Assembly (NCBI GenBank): GCA_964365025.1
Contig: CAYIOJ010000013.1
Span: 1-20,420, forward strand
Reading direction: 5' to 3'
Source of the DNA: UBA10003 sp964365025
GTDB lineage: Bacteria; Patescibacteriota; Patescibacteriia; Magasanikbacterales; UBA10003
DNA: 20,420 nt
Shown: positions 1 through 8,008 of the stretch, piece by piece
Layout of the letters: every line of letters starts with the position of its first letter
Position numbering within the stretch: the first letter of the stretch is position 1
Program-made: the position numbers and the translations under genes
Notes under the pieces: generated by a model
What the model saw: the letters and a program-made list of their open reading frames with translations, nothing else
Databases searched by the model: none
What the model was told of the DNA's origin: nothing

Positions 1-1419
1 CTTGGGAACCTCTTGGCCGGGTTTCCGGTAATAACTGTCTTTTTTAGCCTTGCCTATTTTTTCCAACAGCCCTTTTTCGACCCAGCCGCGCAACAATCGC
101 GACATTTTCAAAACATCATTCACGCTGGTTATCTCTCGTGCTTTTTTATTGATAATACGGTAATTCTCGTCAAGATATTTGCTGACGGTATCCCAGTATT
201 CAATTTTATGCATATTAAGTAGCAACAATAAAACTGTATTCGGCCTCAGTGTTGGAGGGAAAAATAACGGTTCGTATAAATTCTGTTCTTTCATGACCTC
301 AAACATCCTATCAACTCCTTCTCCGATATCAAGGTTGGGTGCCGCCTGAAAACGATTTAGTGTTCTTAAGATTAAGGGATTGCGAGCAAAACGCTCGACC
401 CTGATATTTTCAATGGTTATGTGACCGGGATAAGTCCCGGGGCTTTCAACCTCCACACGATCATCAAAAAACCGTACTTGAATATCATCTTGCACAAAGT
501 AATTTCTATGTATGACTGCATTGGTTATTGCTTCTTGAAATGCCCATTCCGGTATCAGAAAAGTAGGATTAAAAGAGGCCCCGCTTAATTTGGGAGGCGA
601 ACTTTTTACGATGCCTCGAAAATACTCAATAGCTTGTTCAATCTGCTTCATTAGAGGTCCCTCAATAGTGAATGGCCGGGTGACGAAGTTCGGTTTGTCG
701 GTGTAAGTCGGTTTCGTGCCGTAATAGTGAGAAACTTTTATTCCACACTTGCTTGTTAGGGCAACCGAAGGATTCTTACCAAAAAGCAATAGTCCTGCTT
801 TAGTCAGCTCATATTTGTCGTTACCGCCAACGGCCAAGCCGTTATCTTTCAAAAACTGCCAATCATCCAAGCCGGTGCCTGAGGTATCCTTTTTATACTG
901 GGTAAGAAGTTCATGATCTATATTTTCAAGAGAAGCAATGCCCGATTTTTCGCTCTCAAACTTAATGGCGCCCTTTTCATATTTAAGGCGCATTATTTCT
1001 GTTGAGCCAATTTTTACGTTCTGCCTCCCTTTTCTAACGAAAGTGTCGCCTCGTTTAAGCGAGTGAACATCGTTACTCTTTTTGATATTGAGCACCAAGA
1101 GTTTATCCGCCTGTCCTTGAACATTCGTGATGTCGAGCTCAAATTTTCCCCATAATATAAGCGGTGGCTCAACTTCCTTATCAAGCAGTTTAAGAAAATC
1201 AGAAACATTGTCCGCATTTTCGCTGATTCCTAGAAGTCGCTTGTCTCCACTGGCTTTGACTGGGTCTTCCAAACCAACTACTATAAAACCACCGTCCGCA
1301 TTAGCGAAACCGACTACTGTCTCCAAAAGATCAGCTGGTTTTATGGCGGCTCGTTTACATTCAAAAGTTTGCCACTCTGGTGTATCTAAAAATATTTTTA
1401 CTATGTCTTTGTCTTCCAT
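1..1419 (-). CDS. AlbA_2 (Schlafen-type) DNA-binding / HATPase_c_4 putative regulator, C-terminus cut by window edge
   Basis: The frame is open from an ATG at 1419 down to base 1 (473 codons) with no stop, so the C-terminus lies outside the window. Residues 1-120 match the AlbA_2 fold: WQTFECKRAA near residue 17, then GFANADGGFIVVGLED, the usual acidic-lysine and Gly-Gly signature. The middle and C-terminal parts match the RecG-like HATPase_c_4 region: FQEAITNAVIHRNY, RVEVESPGTYPG, a later RNPLI, and DIGEGVDRMFEVM. Family members are annotated as ATP-binding or transcriptional regulators, often accessory and sometimes defence-linked; the target is unknown. There is no clear SD upstream of the ATG, as for the other host-type genes here. 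The family call is confident; the role is not. Confidence 0.88.
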   Translation of the reverse strand, partial: MEDKDIVKIFLDTPEWQTFECKRAAIKPADLLETVVGFANADGGFIVVGLEDPVKASGDKRLLGISENADNVSDFLKLLDKEVEPPLILWGKFELDITNVQGQADKLLVLNIKKSNDVHSLKRGDTFVRKGRQNVKIGSTEIMRLKYEKGAIKFESEKSGIASLENIDHELLTQYKKDTSGTGLDDWQFLKDNGLAVGGNDKYELTKAGLLLFGKNPSVALTSKCGIKVSHYYGTKPTYTDKPNFVTRPFTIEGPLMKQIEQAIEYFRGIVKSSPPKLSGASFNPTFLIPEWAFQEAITNAVIHRNYFVQDDIQVRFFDDRVEVESPGTYPGHITIENIRVERFARNPLILRTLNRFQAAPNLDIGEGVDRMFEVMKEQNLYEPLFFPPTLRPNTVLLLLLNMHKIEYWDTVSKYLDENYRIINKKAREITSVNDVLKMSRLLRGWVEKGLLEKIGKAKKDSYYRKPGQEVPK

Positions 1420-1499
1420 ACGATTATTTTTTATGTTTCTTTTAATATTACTTAAAAATTTTCTTTCCCCAAAATTCCGTTCAATTTGATCGCCGAGCG

Positions 1500-1520
1500 C
1501 CTGCCTGCCGGCAAGGCAGG
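1500..1520. repeat. Short palindromic hairpin repeat
   Basis: Arms CCTGCCT (1500-1506) and AGGCAGG (1514-1520) enclose the loop GCCGGCA, itself nearly palindromic. It lies between the AlbA_2 gene and tRNA-Arg. Short GC-rich palindromes of this kind are often dispersed in candidate-phylum genomes (general knowledge); only this copy is seen here. No T-run follows on either strand, so it is not an obvious terminator. Confidence 0.55.
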
Positions 1521-1557
1521 AAGCGAGACGAACTAAAACTCTTTGACTTTTTCCACT

Positions 1558-1629
1558 TGCCTCCGAGAGGAATTGAACCCCTATCACAAGATCCGGAATC
1601 TTGCGTCCTATCCATTGAACGACGGAGGC
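1558..1629 (-). tRNA. tRNA-Arg (anticodon CCG)
   Basis: Read on the minus strand, acceptor arms GCCTCCG (1629-1623) and CGGAGGC (1565-1559) pair over 7 bp, with discriminator A at 1558. The D arm is GTTC-AATGGATA-GGAC. The anticodon arm is CAAGA-TTCCGGA-TCTTG, putting CCG at positions 34-36 with G37. The T arm is AGGGG-TTCAATT-CCTCT. The gene is 72 nt with a 4-nt variable loop. CCA is not encoded (the next bases are AGTGG), so it must be added after transcription. It reads the Arg codon CGG. Confidence 0.95.
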
Positions 1630-1680
1630 GTTAAATAAACCCTTGGGGTATTTTATCTGCGCTTGCTCGGAAATGAAAAA

Positions 1681-2823
1681 CTACAGTTTTTCATTTCTCT
1701 CGCTTCGCTTGATAATAAATTTTCGTATTTTTTTTATCTGCTGAAATAATTTATAAACTTTCGGCTGGAAAGGTGTTTCATAAGAGCCGGCAAAACTGAA
1801 AACTTCCCCGCCAAAACCGCGCTTGAAGCGGGTAATACCCGCCCAGCTGGCTCTAAAATCAAAATCTTTTTCATCACTAGGATTAACCCCGCCAAAATCA
1901 TAATAACGATAACCTTGGCTCTTGGCAAATTGAATCGCGCGCCAGTGCAAAAAATATGGCGCCATTAAATCGCGATGATCATTGGCCGACGCGCCGTGAA
2001 CATAAGTGAAAGTGTCGCCAAAACCCATAAAAATCCCTCCGGCCAGCATTTTACTTTGGCAATTCGCGACCAAAAGATGGCAATTTGGGATTTGCAACAT
2101 CAACTTATAATATTTTTTAGAATGCAATTTAATTTTATCGCGACGAGCGGTTTCTAGCATCAAACGCCAAAAAATATCAAACCCAATTTTATTATCACTA
2201 AATTCCAATTCCTTTTTTTCCGCCAATCGGACATTATATCTGGTTTTTTGATGCATTTCCGCGAGCAGATGTTCCTCGGATTTGTTTAAATCCAATAATA
2301 AGGTGTGCGTTGGCTGGACAGAAGGGACGCGGCAAAGCGTCATTGCGAACGCAGTGAAGCAATCTCGTTGATTATCAAGATTGCTTCGTCGCGGCGCTCC
2401 TCGCAATGACAATTCTTGGGTGGTTCGTTCACTAATGTTTGGCTCAAGCCGCCAAAAAATATGTCCATAATTAACAATGTCTTTTTTAATAAATTCCACC
2501 GTCTCTGTCAGAGGCAATTCTCCAATAGGTCCGCGCGGACAATACAAATATCCCATGCCCAAACCCAAATAATGTTCAAAGATTTGCGCGCCGCCAACTA
2601 ATTTGTCATTCTGAGCGTCAGCGAAGAATCCCTTATCACTGGCCGCAAGAGATCCTTCACTTCGTTCAGGATGACATCCCTCAAAAACTCCTACGCGCCA
2701 CACTCTTCTACCAAACGCTTTTTGAAATTCACCCCATTCCCAAGATTGCAAAAACTGGGCATGCGATTGCCCAGCCACAAATTTATTCCATTGCTCTTTA
2801 TCATCAATCAATCGGCAGGGCAT
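1681..2823 (-). CDS. FemAB-like peptidoglycan interpeptide-bridge aminoacyltransferase (GNAT fold) with two in-frame repeat insertions
   Basis: This 380-aa protein resembles the FemA/FemB/MurM family, which uses aminoacyl-tRNA to add residues to peptidoglycan stem peptides in the cytoplasm. Support includes FLQSWEWGEFQKAFG near residue 24, TRYNVRLAEKKELEF in the centre, and YYDFGGVNP near residue 307, a hallmark of the family's second GNAT domain. The C-terminal tail is Lys/Arg-rich. The N-terminal half is broken by two stretches unlike the family: residues 50-74 (CHPERSEGS...FFADAQND) and 138-162 (LSLRGAPRRSN...). Both coincide with DNA palindromes 2604-2676 and 2339-2410, and neither breaks the frame. 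The ATG lies one base after the ruvA stop, so it is probably translationally coupled. Whether the repeat-bearing protein is active is unknown. Confidence 0.85.
   Translation of the reverse strand: MPCRLIDDKEQWNKFVAGQSHAQFLQSWEWGEFQKAFGRRVWRVGVFEGCHPERSEGSLAASDKGFFADAQNDKLVGGAQIFEHYLGLGMGYLYCPRGPIGELPLTETVEFIKKDIVNYGHIFWRLEPNISERTTQELSLRGAPRRSNLDNQRDCFTAFAMTLCRVPSVQPTHTLLLDLNKSEEHLLAEMHQKTRYNVRLAEKKELEFSDNKIGFDIFWRLMLETARRDKIKLHSKKYYKLMLQIPNCHLLVANCQSKMLAGGIFMGFGDTFTYVHGASANDHRDLMAPYFLHWRAIQFAKSQGYRYYDFGGVNPSDEKDFDFRASWAGITRFKRGFGGEVFSFAGSYETPFQPKVYKLFQQIKKIRKFIIKRSERNEKL
2339..2410. repeat. Palindromic dispersed repeat (GTCATTGCGA family) inside the femAB-like gene
   Basis: Left arm GTCATTGCGAACGCAGTGAA and its right counterpart, which ends in CTCGCAATGAC, form a long imperfect inverted repeat around TTGATTATCA. 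It is read in frame as about residues 138-162 of the FemAB-like protein. A half-unit of the same family occurs at 17938-17965, and one arm recurs in the repeat at 17360-17404. Confidence 0.85.
2604..2676. repeat. Palindromic dispersed repeat (GTCATTCTGAGCG family, HPERSEG-type) inside the femAB-like gene
   Basis: The left arm starts TGTCATTCTGAGCGTCAGCG and the right arm ends TTCGTTCAGGATGACA; they pair imperfectly around a short centre. On the gene's strand it reads CHPERSEGS...FFADAQND, a peptide string that recurs in unrelated bacterial proteins when this repeat lands in frame. Related copies occur at 17360-17404 and 17465-17493. Confidence 0.88.
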
Positions 2824-2824
2824 A

Positions 2825-3400
2825 CTATTTTTTATTCAATACTTTCAAGGCCTCTTTTAAAACTTTAGACGCGTCACCCTCTGTTTTTATCGCTTTCACC
2901 GCGTCCCGCGCCTGATTTAATGAATAGCCCATTTCCACCAGCGCCTCCACCACATCGCCCAATTTAGAAGAATCACGATTGCCAACAGCCGCGTCTGTTT
3001 TTTCCAATTTATCTTTCAGCTCCACCACAATGCGCTCGGCAATTTTTTTGCCAATACCCGAAACCTTGGTTAAATAGGTCAAATCCCCATGAACAATGGC
3101 GCTTTTTATTTCTGCCAAAGATCCCAAGGCCAAAATATGCAACGCGCTTCTTGGCCCGACGCCCGAAACCGAAACCAATGTTTTAAAAAAATCCAATTCC
3201 TCGCTGGAAGAAACACCGTACAAATCCTGACTGTCTTCGCGCACCTGCAAATAGGTAAAGATTTTAATGGAGTCGCCAACGCTGTGTTGCAACAACAAAC
3301 CGGACGCGACTTTTACTTCATAGCCCACTCCGGCGCCGGTCAAAATTACCAAAGAATTTTTCCCGCTCGACAAGATTTTACCCTCCAAATATGATATCAT
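2825..3400 (-). CDS. ruvA: Holliday junction branch-migration protein RuvA
   Basis: 191 aa, the usual RuvA length. RuvA tetramers bind Holliday junctions and load the RuvB motor for branch migration in recombinational repair. The N-terminal OB-fold domain begins MISYLEGKILSSGKNSLVI and includes VGYEVKV and YLQVREDSQDLYGV. Two helix-hairpin-helix motifs follow: SVSGVGPRSALHIL (about 77-90) and KVSGIGKKIAERIVVELKDKL (about 112-132). The C-terminal part (DVVEALVEMGYSLNQARDAVKAI) is the RuvB-contacting UBA-like domain. The ATG overlaps the stop of the upstream 142-aa gene as ATGA, so translation is probably coupled. ruvB and ruvC are not in the window. Confidence 0.97.
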   Translation of the reverse strand: MISYLEGKILSSGKNSLVILTGAGVGYEVKVASGLLLQHSVGDSIKIFTYLQVREDSQDLYGVSSSEELDFFKTLVSVSGVGPRSALHILALGSLAEIKSAIVHGDLTYLTKVSGIGKKIAERIVVELKDKLEKTDAAVGNRDSSKLGDVVEALVEMGYSLNQARDAVKAIKTEGDASKVLKEALKVLNKK

Positions 3401-3825
3401 ACATCTTTTATTCCTATTCTAACCAAGGATTTCCCGTTAAAATGTTTTTTCACTTCAGCCGCAATTTCTTGATAACGCGCCTGTTGTTCAGCGTTTAATA
3501 AATCCGGGTGATTTTTTACAACATCATACAAATTCACAAAAGCCATTAAATCAAACGACATTCCTTTCTCTCCCAGATCTGCCGGCTTGACTGGCGCGGG
3601 CTCTTGCTGCCAACGCCTCATAATCTGATTCATTCTTTCAAATTTTTGATCCAATACTAATCTAACAGGCAATTTTTCCATTTTTGCCTCTTTTTTCAGC
3701 ACATCATCCTCTACCGATGGCGGAACCAATCTTAATTCCACCTTTTTTGCCTGTTGAGCACTTTCTTGATCCACATCAGGCGATTCTGCGAATTGTTGAC
3801 GCGCTTCTACTGGCAACGCGCACAT
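3397..3825 (-). CDS. Hypothetical 142-aa protein between nif3 and ruvA
   Basis: I do not recognise this family. The N-terminal half is rich in Gln, Glu, Pro and Lys and looks flexible. The C-terminal part (SFDLMAFVNLYDVVKNHPDLLNAEQQARYQEIAAEVKKHFNGKSLVRIGIKDV, interrupted here only for description) looks helical and folded. No membrane segment is seen. The gene starts five bases after the nif3 stop and ends in a 4-bp ATGA overlap with ruvA, so it is part of the same operon and very likely coding. The TGA stop indicates that UGA is not reassigned in this genome. Confidence 0.75.
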   Translation of the reverse strand: MCALPVEARQQFAESPDVDQESAQQAKKVELRLVPPSVEDDVLKKEAKMEKLPVRLVLDQKFERMNQIMRRWQQEPAPVKPADLGEKGMSFDLMAFVNLYDVVKNHPDLLNAEQQARYQEIAAEVKKHFNGKSLVRIGIKDV

Positions 3826-3829
3826 ATGA

Positions 3830-4792
3830 TTACTTTTTCACCCTGCTCACGCGAATCAATCCGGAGCAAGGAATAATTTTAATGCCTTTTTTCTCCAATT
3901 CGTCCAAAAATAAATTCAGACCCAAAGAATCAGAGGCAATGTGGCCGGCAATGATAATATTCAAAAACGCGCCCTTGGCTTCGGCAAAACTTTTTTCATT
4001 CAGATGCATGCCAACGATTGTACTAATACCAGCTTTGGATAATTCCTGAAAAATCTTTTCCGAGGGATTGGTGCCGCCGGTCATGTCAACATACACTTTA
4101 CCGGCGCGATTGCCAGCTCGGCCGCTCGTGATTTGCGGCCCGCTGGAACGGCGCTTGGCTTCTTGATATTCAGGCAATTCCAAAAGCGCGTCCACCACAT
4201 CGCCCACTGTTTCCAGTTTTTTCTTTTTGAAAAAATCAGTTAAAAATTCCTGCACCAAATTATCAGTCAAAGTATGGATGTTCATCAAATTCAAACCGAG
4301 CAATCTTGCCGCGTCAATTTCGCGATAATGATTGGCTGCGTGCACACTGCGCCCAACTTCACTGATGCGCTCTTGCATTAAACTCTCGGCCACATGTATT
4401 GGCACGCCTTGACCCGCGAAACTATCCACTTGCAAATCCATTACTTCAGCCAACTCTGCCAAAGTGCGGCCAATCGGGTGATGCCCCAATACCAAATCAA
4501 TTTTTTCCCCGCGATCACGCAATTCTTCCGCGAGCAATAATTCGCTCACGCCAATATCCACGCCCACCATTATTCCGCGCACCTCGACATTTGGTTTATC
4601 AACCAAATGAATGCTGGAATCGGCATATGGGTCAACCAGTTTGGTTTGGTCAAAATACTTTTTTTCACCAGCTGGCAACGCCTCATACTGCTTTTTGATT
4701 TTAGCCAGATATTTTTTAACGCCCGACTCCCCGCGCGGGTCGGCTTTCAGGCCCATTTTCAGAGCCAAATCGTAGATTTGTTGTATGGTCAT
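3830..4792 (-). CDS. NIF3 / DUF34-family dinuclear metal-binding protein
   Basis: 320 aa. NIF3 proteins form hexamers with two metal ions per active site; some members are linked to GTP cyclohydrolase-like or metal-chaperone roles, but the general function is unsettled. Metal-ligand motifs are visible: VLGHHPIG (His104-His105) in the first half and IIAGHIASDSLG near the C-terminus, separated by a central linker with VDMTGGTNPSEKIF. An N-terminal extension of about 70 residues precedes VGVDIG, which is longer than in minimal NIF3 proteins. The ATG at 4792 has no SD; a GATAAAG-like -10 lies only some 15 bases upstream, suggesting a very short leader. It heads the operon running to the femAB-like gene. 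Confidence 0.9.
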   Translation of the reverse strand: MTIQQIYDLALKMGLKADPRGESGVKKYLAKIKKQYEALPAGEKKYFDQTKLVDPYADSSIHLVDKPNVEVRGIMVGVDIGVSELLLAEELRDRGEKIDLVLGHHPIGRTLAELAEVMDLQVDSFAGQGVPIHVAESLMQERISEVGRSVHAANHYREIDAARLLGLNLMNIHTLTDNLVQEFLTDFFKKKKLETVGDVVDALLELPEYQEAKRRSSGPQITSGRAGNRAGKVYVDMTGGTNPSEKIFQELSKAGISTIVGMHLNEKSFAEAKGAFLNIIIAGHIASDSLGLNLFLDELEKKGIKIIPCSGLIRVSRVKK

Positions 4793-4856
4793 AGTAGTTT
4801 CACTTTATCAAAAAAAGATTAAAAAGGCAATTGCTCTGCCCAAAAGCATTCATTCC

Positions 4857-4865
4857 TGCTAAAAT
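4857..4865 (+). promoter_or_regulatory. Extended -10 promoter for the P-type ATPase gene
   Basis: TGCTAAAAT matches an extended -10 (TGnTAnnnT). Transcription would start around 4872, almost at the ATG at 4875, so the mRNA would be nearly leaderless. No good -35 is seen. The 82-bp gap also serves the divergent nif3 operon. Confidence 0.45.
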
Positions 4866-4874
4866 AAAACCACT

Positions 4875-7295
4875 ATGCCAAATGAATTTTTAACTCAAAT
4901 CCTCCCCCGCCGGAACGAATACAAAGGCCTTTCATCAGCTGAAGCCGCAGCTCGTTTGCAAAAATTCGGCCCCAATCGCCGTAAACCAATCAAAAAGAAA
5001 ACCGGCTGGCAGCGCGCTTGGCACATTGCCACCGAACCCATGATGTTATTTTTATTAGCCGGCGCCGGCGTGTATTTTGTTGTCGGCAAATTTTTGGAAG
5101 CGGCCATTCTCGTGGGTTCCATCATCCCTATCATGCTCATGGAATTTTTCCAAGAACAACGCACGGACAAAACTTTGGAGGCCTTGGATAAAATAATGGA
5201 AACATATTGCACAGTGTGGCGCGATGGACAAATACAAAAACTGGAAATTAAATTTTTAACACCCGGGGATTTGGTGTATCTAACAGCCGGCGATAAAATC
5301 CCGGCTGATGGAATTTTATTAAAATCACCCGGACTGATGATTGACGAATCCATGCTAACAGGCGAATCATTGGCTGTGGCCAAATCAGAAGCGCCATCAG
5401 CAAAAGACAAAATCAACCGCGAACATCAGCTATGGCAAGGCACGGTGGCAGTGCAGGGCGAGGGCAACATGCTGGTTCTGGCCACCGGTGAAAAAACCGC
5501 TTATGGACATTTGGAATCATTGGTCGGCCGCATCCATCCGGAACCAACTCCCTTGCAGAAAAAAATCAATCAACTGGTGCGCTATGTGGCAGTGGGCGCG
5601 ATTTTTGTGGCGCTAAGCGTGGGACTCATGATGTCGTTTAAATATGGACTCGCGGCCGGACTTTTGGGCGGCATTACCATGGCTATTTCGCTTATCCCTG
5701 AAGAATTTCCAATTGTTTTCAGCGTATTTTTGATTATGGGCGTATGGCGGCTGGCGCGCCAACAAACATTGGTGCGCGATATGGCCAAAGTGGAAATGCT
5801 TGGCTCGGCCACGGTAATTTGCTCGGACAAAACCGGCACTTTAACGCAAGGCCAGATGTCATTGGAACAAATCTATACTCATGGCCGTTTGTATAACATT
5901 AAAGATGAAATGCCGGATGGACATTTTGCTCATATTATAAAATCCGCCCTGTTATCCTTGGAGCAGGTGGCCATTGATCCGATGGAAGTGGAGGTTCAAC
6001 GATTTGCCAAATCGCTCCAACTTGACGCCGAGGCGCTGTATAAAGAACATACTTTGATTCAAGACAGCACTTTTAGCACACAAACCAAAATGGTGCATCA
6101 TTTGTGGCAAGAAAAATCCGGCGCGTGTTTTCAATACACTGCCGGCGCTCCTGAAGCAGTGTTGGCTCATTGTGTTTTATCAAAAGAAGAAAAAAACAAA
6201 ACAGAAGATGTTTTAAAAAAAATGACTCAAAAGGGTTGGCGCGTGATTGCGGTGGCTGAACGGCCCTGCGCGATGGGAGAAAAAATCACCACACGCGATT
6301 TACAACTTATGGGACTTCTGGCCATGAGCGACCCGCCGCGCGAAGGCGTAAAAGAGGCCCTGGCCGCCTGCCAAACCGCCGGCATTCGCGTGATTATGAT
6401 TACCGGCGACAATAAACTCACGGCTCACACCATTGCCGAGCAAATCGGCATGACACATCATGAAGAAATCTTGACCGGCGATGATTTGAAAAAACTTTCA
6501 CCAGCGGCTTTGAAAGAAGCGGTTCTGCGCCATGAAATTTTCGCCCGCGTTGAACCGGAACAAAAATATCTGATTGTGGAAGCCCTGCAATCAGCCGGAG
6601 AAATCGTGGCCATGACCGGCGACGGAGTCAATGACGCGCCGGCATTAAAAAAAGCCCACTTGGGCATTGCCATGGGGCAGAGAGGCACGGAAGCGGCGCG
6701 AGCCGCGGCCGGCATGGTGCTCTTGGATGATAATTTTGCCACCATTGTTACGGCAGTGAAAGAAGGCCGCCGCATTTTTGACAATCTGCGCCAAGCCTTT
6801 ATTTTTCTTTTTTCATTTCACTTGCCGATTGTTGGCTTGGCCATACTGCCGCTATTTTTCGGCCAGCCGCTGATTTTCTTTCCCATCCATGTGGTTTTTT
6901 TGGAATTGATTTGCGATCCGGCGGCCGTGTTGGGCTTTGACCGAGAAAAAGCGCGGCACGGCCTAATGAATGAATCACCTCGGCCGGCCAACGAGCCGTT
7001 GATTGATCACCGGCATATCAAACAAATTCTTTGGCGCGGTTTAGGAATTTTAACAATCAGCTTTGGTTTGTATTATTGGGCGGCTATTTATGGAAACAAT
7101 GTAATTTTGGGTCGCACCTTGGCTTTCAGCTCGCTCATAATTTCTCAAGTGCTTATAATTTTATTAACCCGCGAATGGCGGCAAGTCAAAAGCAATCCTT
7201 TACTTTTGAGCATCTCCGGCCTGACTTTGGCGGCTCTTGCCGCGATTCTCCTTATCCCGGCTATGCGTAGTGTTTTCTATTTTGGATTTAAATAA
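4875..7295 (+). CDS. P-type (P2-like) cation-transporting ATPase, substrate unassigned
   Basis: This 806-aa membrane pump is driven by ATP. All core motifs are present: LTGES (161-165) in the actuator domain, SDKTGTLT with phosphorylated Asp318, the GDGVNDAP hinge (582-589) in the P domain, and KGWRVIAVAE in the nucleotide domain. Hydrophobic segments occur near residues 55-90, 235-295 and from 645 on. The N-terminal cation-ATPase domain (GLSSAEAAARLQKFGPN) is of P2 type. In membrane segment 4 the ion-site motif is PEEFP (275-279) rather than the PEGLP of Ca2+ pumps. Segment 6 has LELICDPAAVLGF, with an acidic residue in the usual ion-binding place. It is shorter than typical SERCA-like pumps. 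There is no SD. Confidence 0.93.
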   Translation: MPNEFLTQILPRRNEYKGLSSAEAAARLQKFGPNRRKPIKKKTGWQRAWHIATEPMMLFLLAGAGVYFVVGKFLEAAILVGSIIPIMLMEFFQEQRTDKTLEALDKIMETYCTVWRDGQIQKLEIKFLTPGDLVYLTAGDKIPADGILLKSPGLMIDESMLTGESLAVAKSEAPSAKDKINREHQLWQGTVAVQGEGNMLVLATGEKTAYGHLESLVGRIHPEPTPLQKKINQLVRYVAVGAIFVALSVGLMMSFKYGLAAGLLGGITMAISLIPEEFPIVFSVFLIMGVWRLARQQTLVRDMAKVEMLGSATVICSDKTGTLTQGQMSLEQIYTHGRLYNIKDEMPDGHFAHIIKSALLSLEQVAIDPMEVEVQRFAKSLQLDAEALYKEHTLIQDSTFSTQTKMVHHLWQEKSGACFQYTAGAPEAVLAHCVLSKEEKNKTEDVLKKMTQKGWRVIAVAERPCAMGEKITTRDLQLMGLLAMSDPPREGVKEALAACQTAGIRVIMITGDNKLTAHTIAEQIGMTHHEEILTGDDLKKLSPAALKEAVLRHEIFARVEPEQKYLIVEALQSAGEIVAMTGDGVNDAPALKKAHLGIAMGQRGTEAARAAAGMVLLDDNFATIVTAVKEGRRIFDNLRQAFIFLFSFHLPIVGLAILPLFFGQPLIFFPIHVVFLELICDPAAVLGFDREKARHGLMNESPRPANEPLIDHRHIKQILWRGLGILTISFGLYYWAAIYGNNVILGRTLAFSSLIISQVLIILLTREWRQVKSNPLLLSISGLTLAALAAILLIPAMRSVFYFGFK

Positions 7296-7333
7296 AAAGG
7301 AGAGCGGTCGGATGTGCAATCCAATCGCTCCCC
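7293..7333 (-). terminator. Intrinsic terminator (minus) with TGCA loop
   Basis: On minus, GAGCGATTGGAT and ATCCGACCGCTC pair (11 of 12 including one G-T) around a TGCAC loop, followed at once by TTTTT. It would end transcripts of the 161-aa gene. The T-run overlaps the stop codon of the plus-strand ATPase gene. It is one of the GTGC(A/G)-loop hairpins of this region. Confidence 0.8.
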
Positions 7334-7343
7334 AATATATGCG

Positions 7344-7386
7344 CAGCCCATTTTGGTTTTTCAACCACGGCGGGCTGTTTTGTTTT
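7344..7386 (+). terminator. Intrinsic terminator (plus) for the ATPase gene
   Basis: CAGCCC (7344-7349) pairs with GGGCTG (7372-7377), with an inner TGGTT/AACCA stem, and is followed by TTTTGTTTT. Further stem-loops lie downstream before 7523, for example AGGAGACA/TGTCTCCT and GGCGCAA/TTGTGCC. Confidence 0.7.
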
Positions 7387-7522
7387 CCGCAGGAGACATT
7401 TTTGTTTGACCGGCCTGTCTCCTTGTTGGTGGCCGGGTTCGAAACTAAATGGTTTTCATATGTTGAATTGAGGCCGTGTCCTCAACTCGGTTGAACTTGG
7501 GCGCAACACGGCGCGCTTGTGC

Positions 7523-8008
7523 CTACTCCTCGACGGGGGCCTCCTCGGAGGACGGTTGCTCGAGACCGAGGGCGCTGTGAAAGCACCCCCAGTAGAAGCC
7601 CTTGTATGGCTCGCCATTGGCGGCGGCCGGCACTTCCAGCGTGACCGTCCACGTCCCGTCCTTCTGCTTCTCGGCCGTCAGGCTACTGCCCGATGTGGCC
7701 GATTCGCAGTAGAGGTATGTGCAGTCCTCGTCGGTCAGCACATGCCACCCGCCGCTGAAGCACGGCTCATCATAAAAGGCCGGATGGCGACCCTCGACGA
7801 TCTTCCATCTCCGGCCACCCATCGAATGGGTGGCCATGAAGACATGGGGCGTGTCGAGGAGCCCGCGCTCGCGGAGGAACTCCTTCACCTCCCCGCCATC
7901 ACGGAGCTCGTGGGAGGAGATGTTGTGCATCCCCTCAAACGCGCTCGCGACTTTGGCGAAGTCGAGACCGGCCGCCACCTTCCTCAGCGTCGTCATGATC
8001 TTTTCCAT
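7523..8008 (-). CDS. Hypothetical 161-aa protein, GC-rich SD-led gene 1
   Basis: I do not recognise a family. I place the start at the ATG at 8008 because AAAGGAGGAAGAA sits just before it, a strong SD at good spacing; the frame extends upstream without another convincing start. Visible features: a helical N-terminus (MEKIMTTLRKVAAGLDFAKVASAFEG), a central GGRRWKIVEGRHPAFY, then a probable beta-rich part (WHVLTDEDCTYLYCES, DGTWTVTLEVP, YKGFYWGCF) and an acidic Pro/Ser/Glu tail. There is no signal peptide or membrane segment. It is clearly more GC-rich than the ATPase gene. It is the last minus gene of the cluster and is followed by an intrinsic terminator. A TATAAT-like -10 (8112-8107, minus) lies upstream in the hairpin leader. 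Confidence 0.75.
   Translation of the reverse strand: MEKIMTTLRKVAAGLDFAKVASAFEGMHNISSHELRDGGEVKEFLRERGLLDTPHVFMATHSMGGRRWKIVEGRHPAFYDEPCFSGGWHVLTDEDCTYLYCESATSGSSLTAEKQKDGTWTVTLEVPAAANGEPYKGFYWGCFHSALGLEQPSSEEAPVEE

Noticed and set aside
13..222. Plus-strand frame in the left end
   Set aside because: Shadow of the AlbA_2/HATPase gene, whose minus frame is open and motif-bearing through this stretch.
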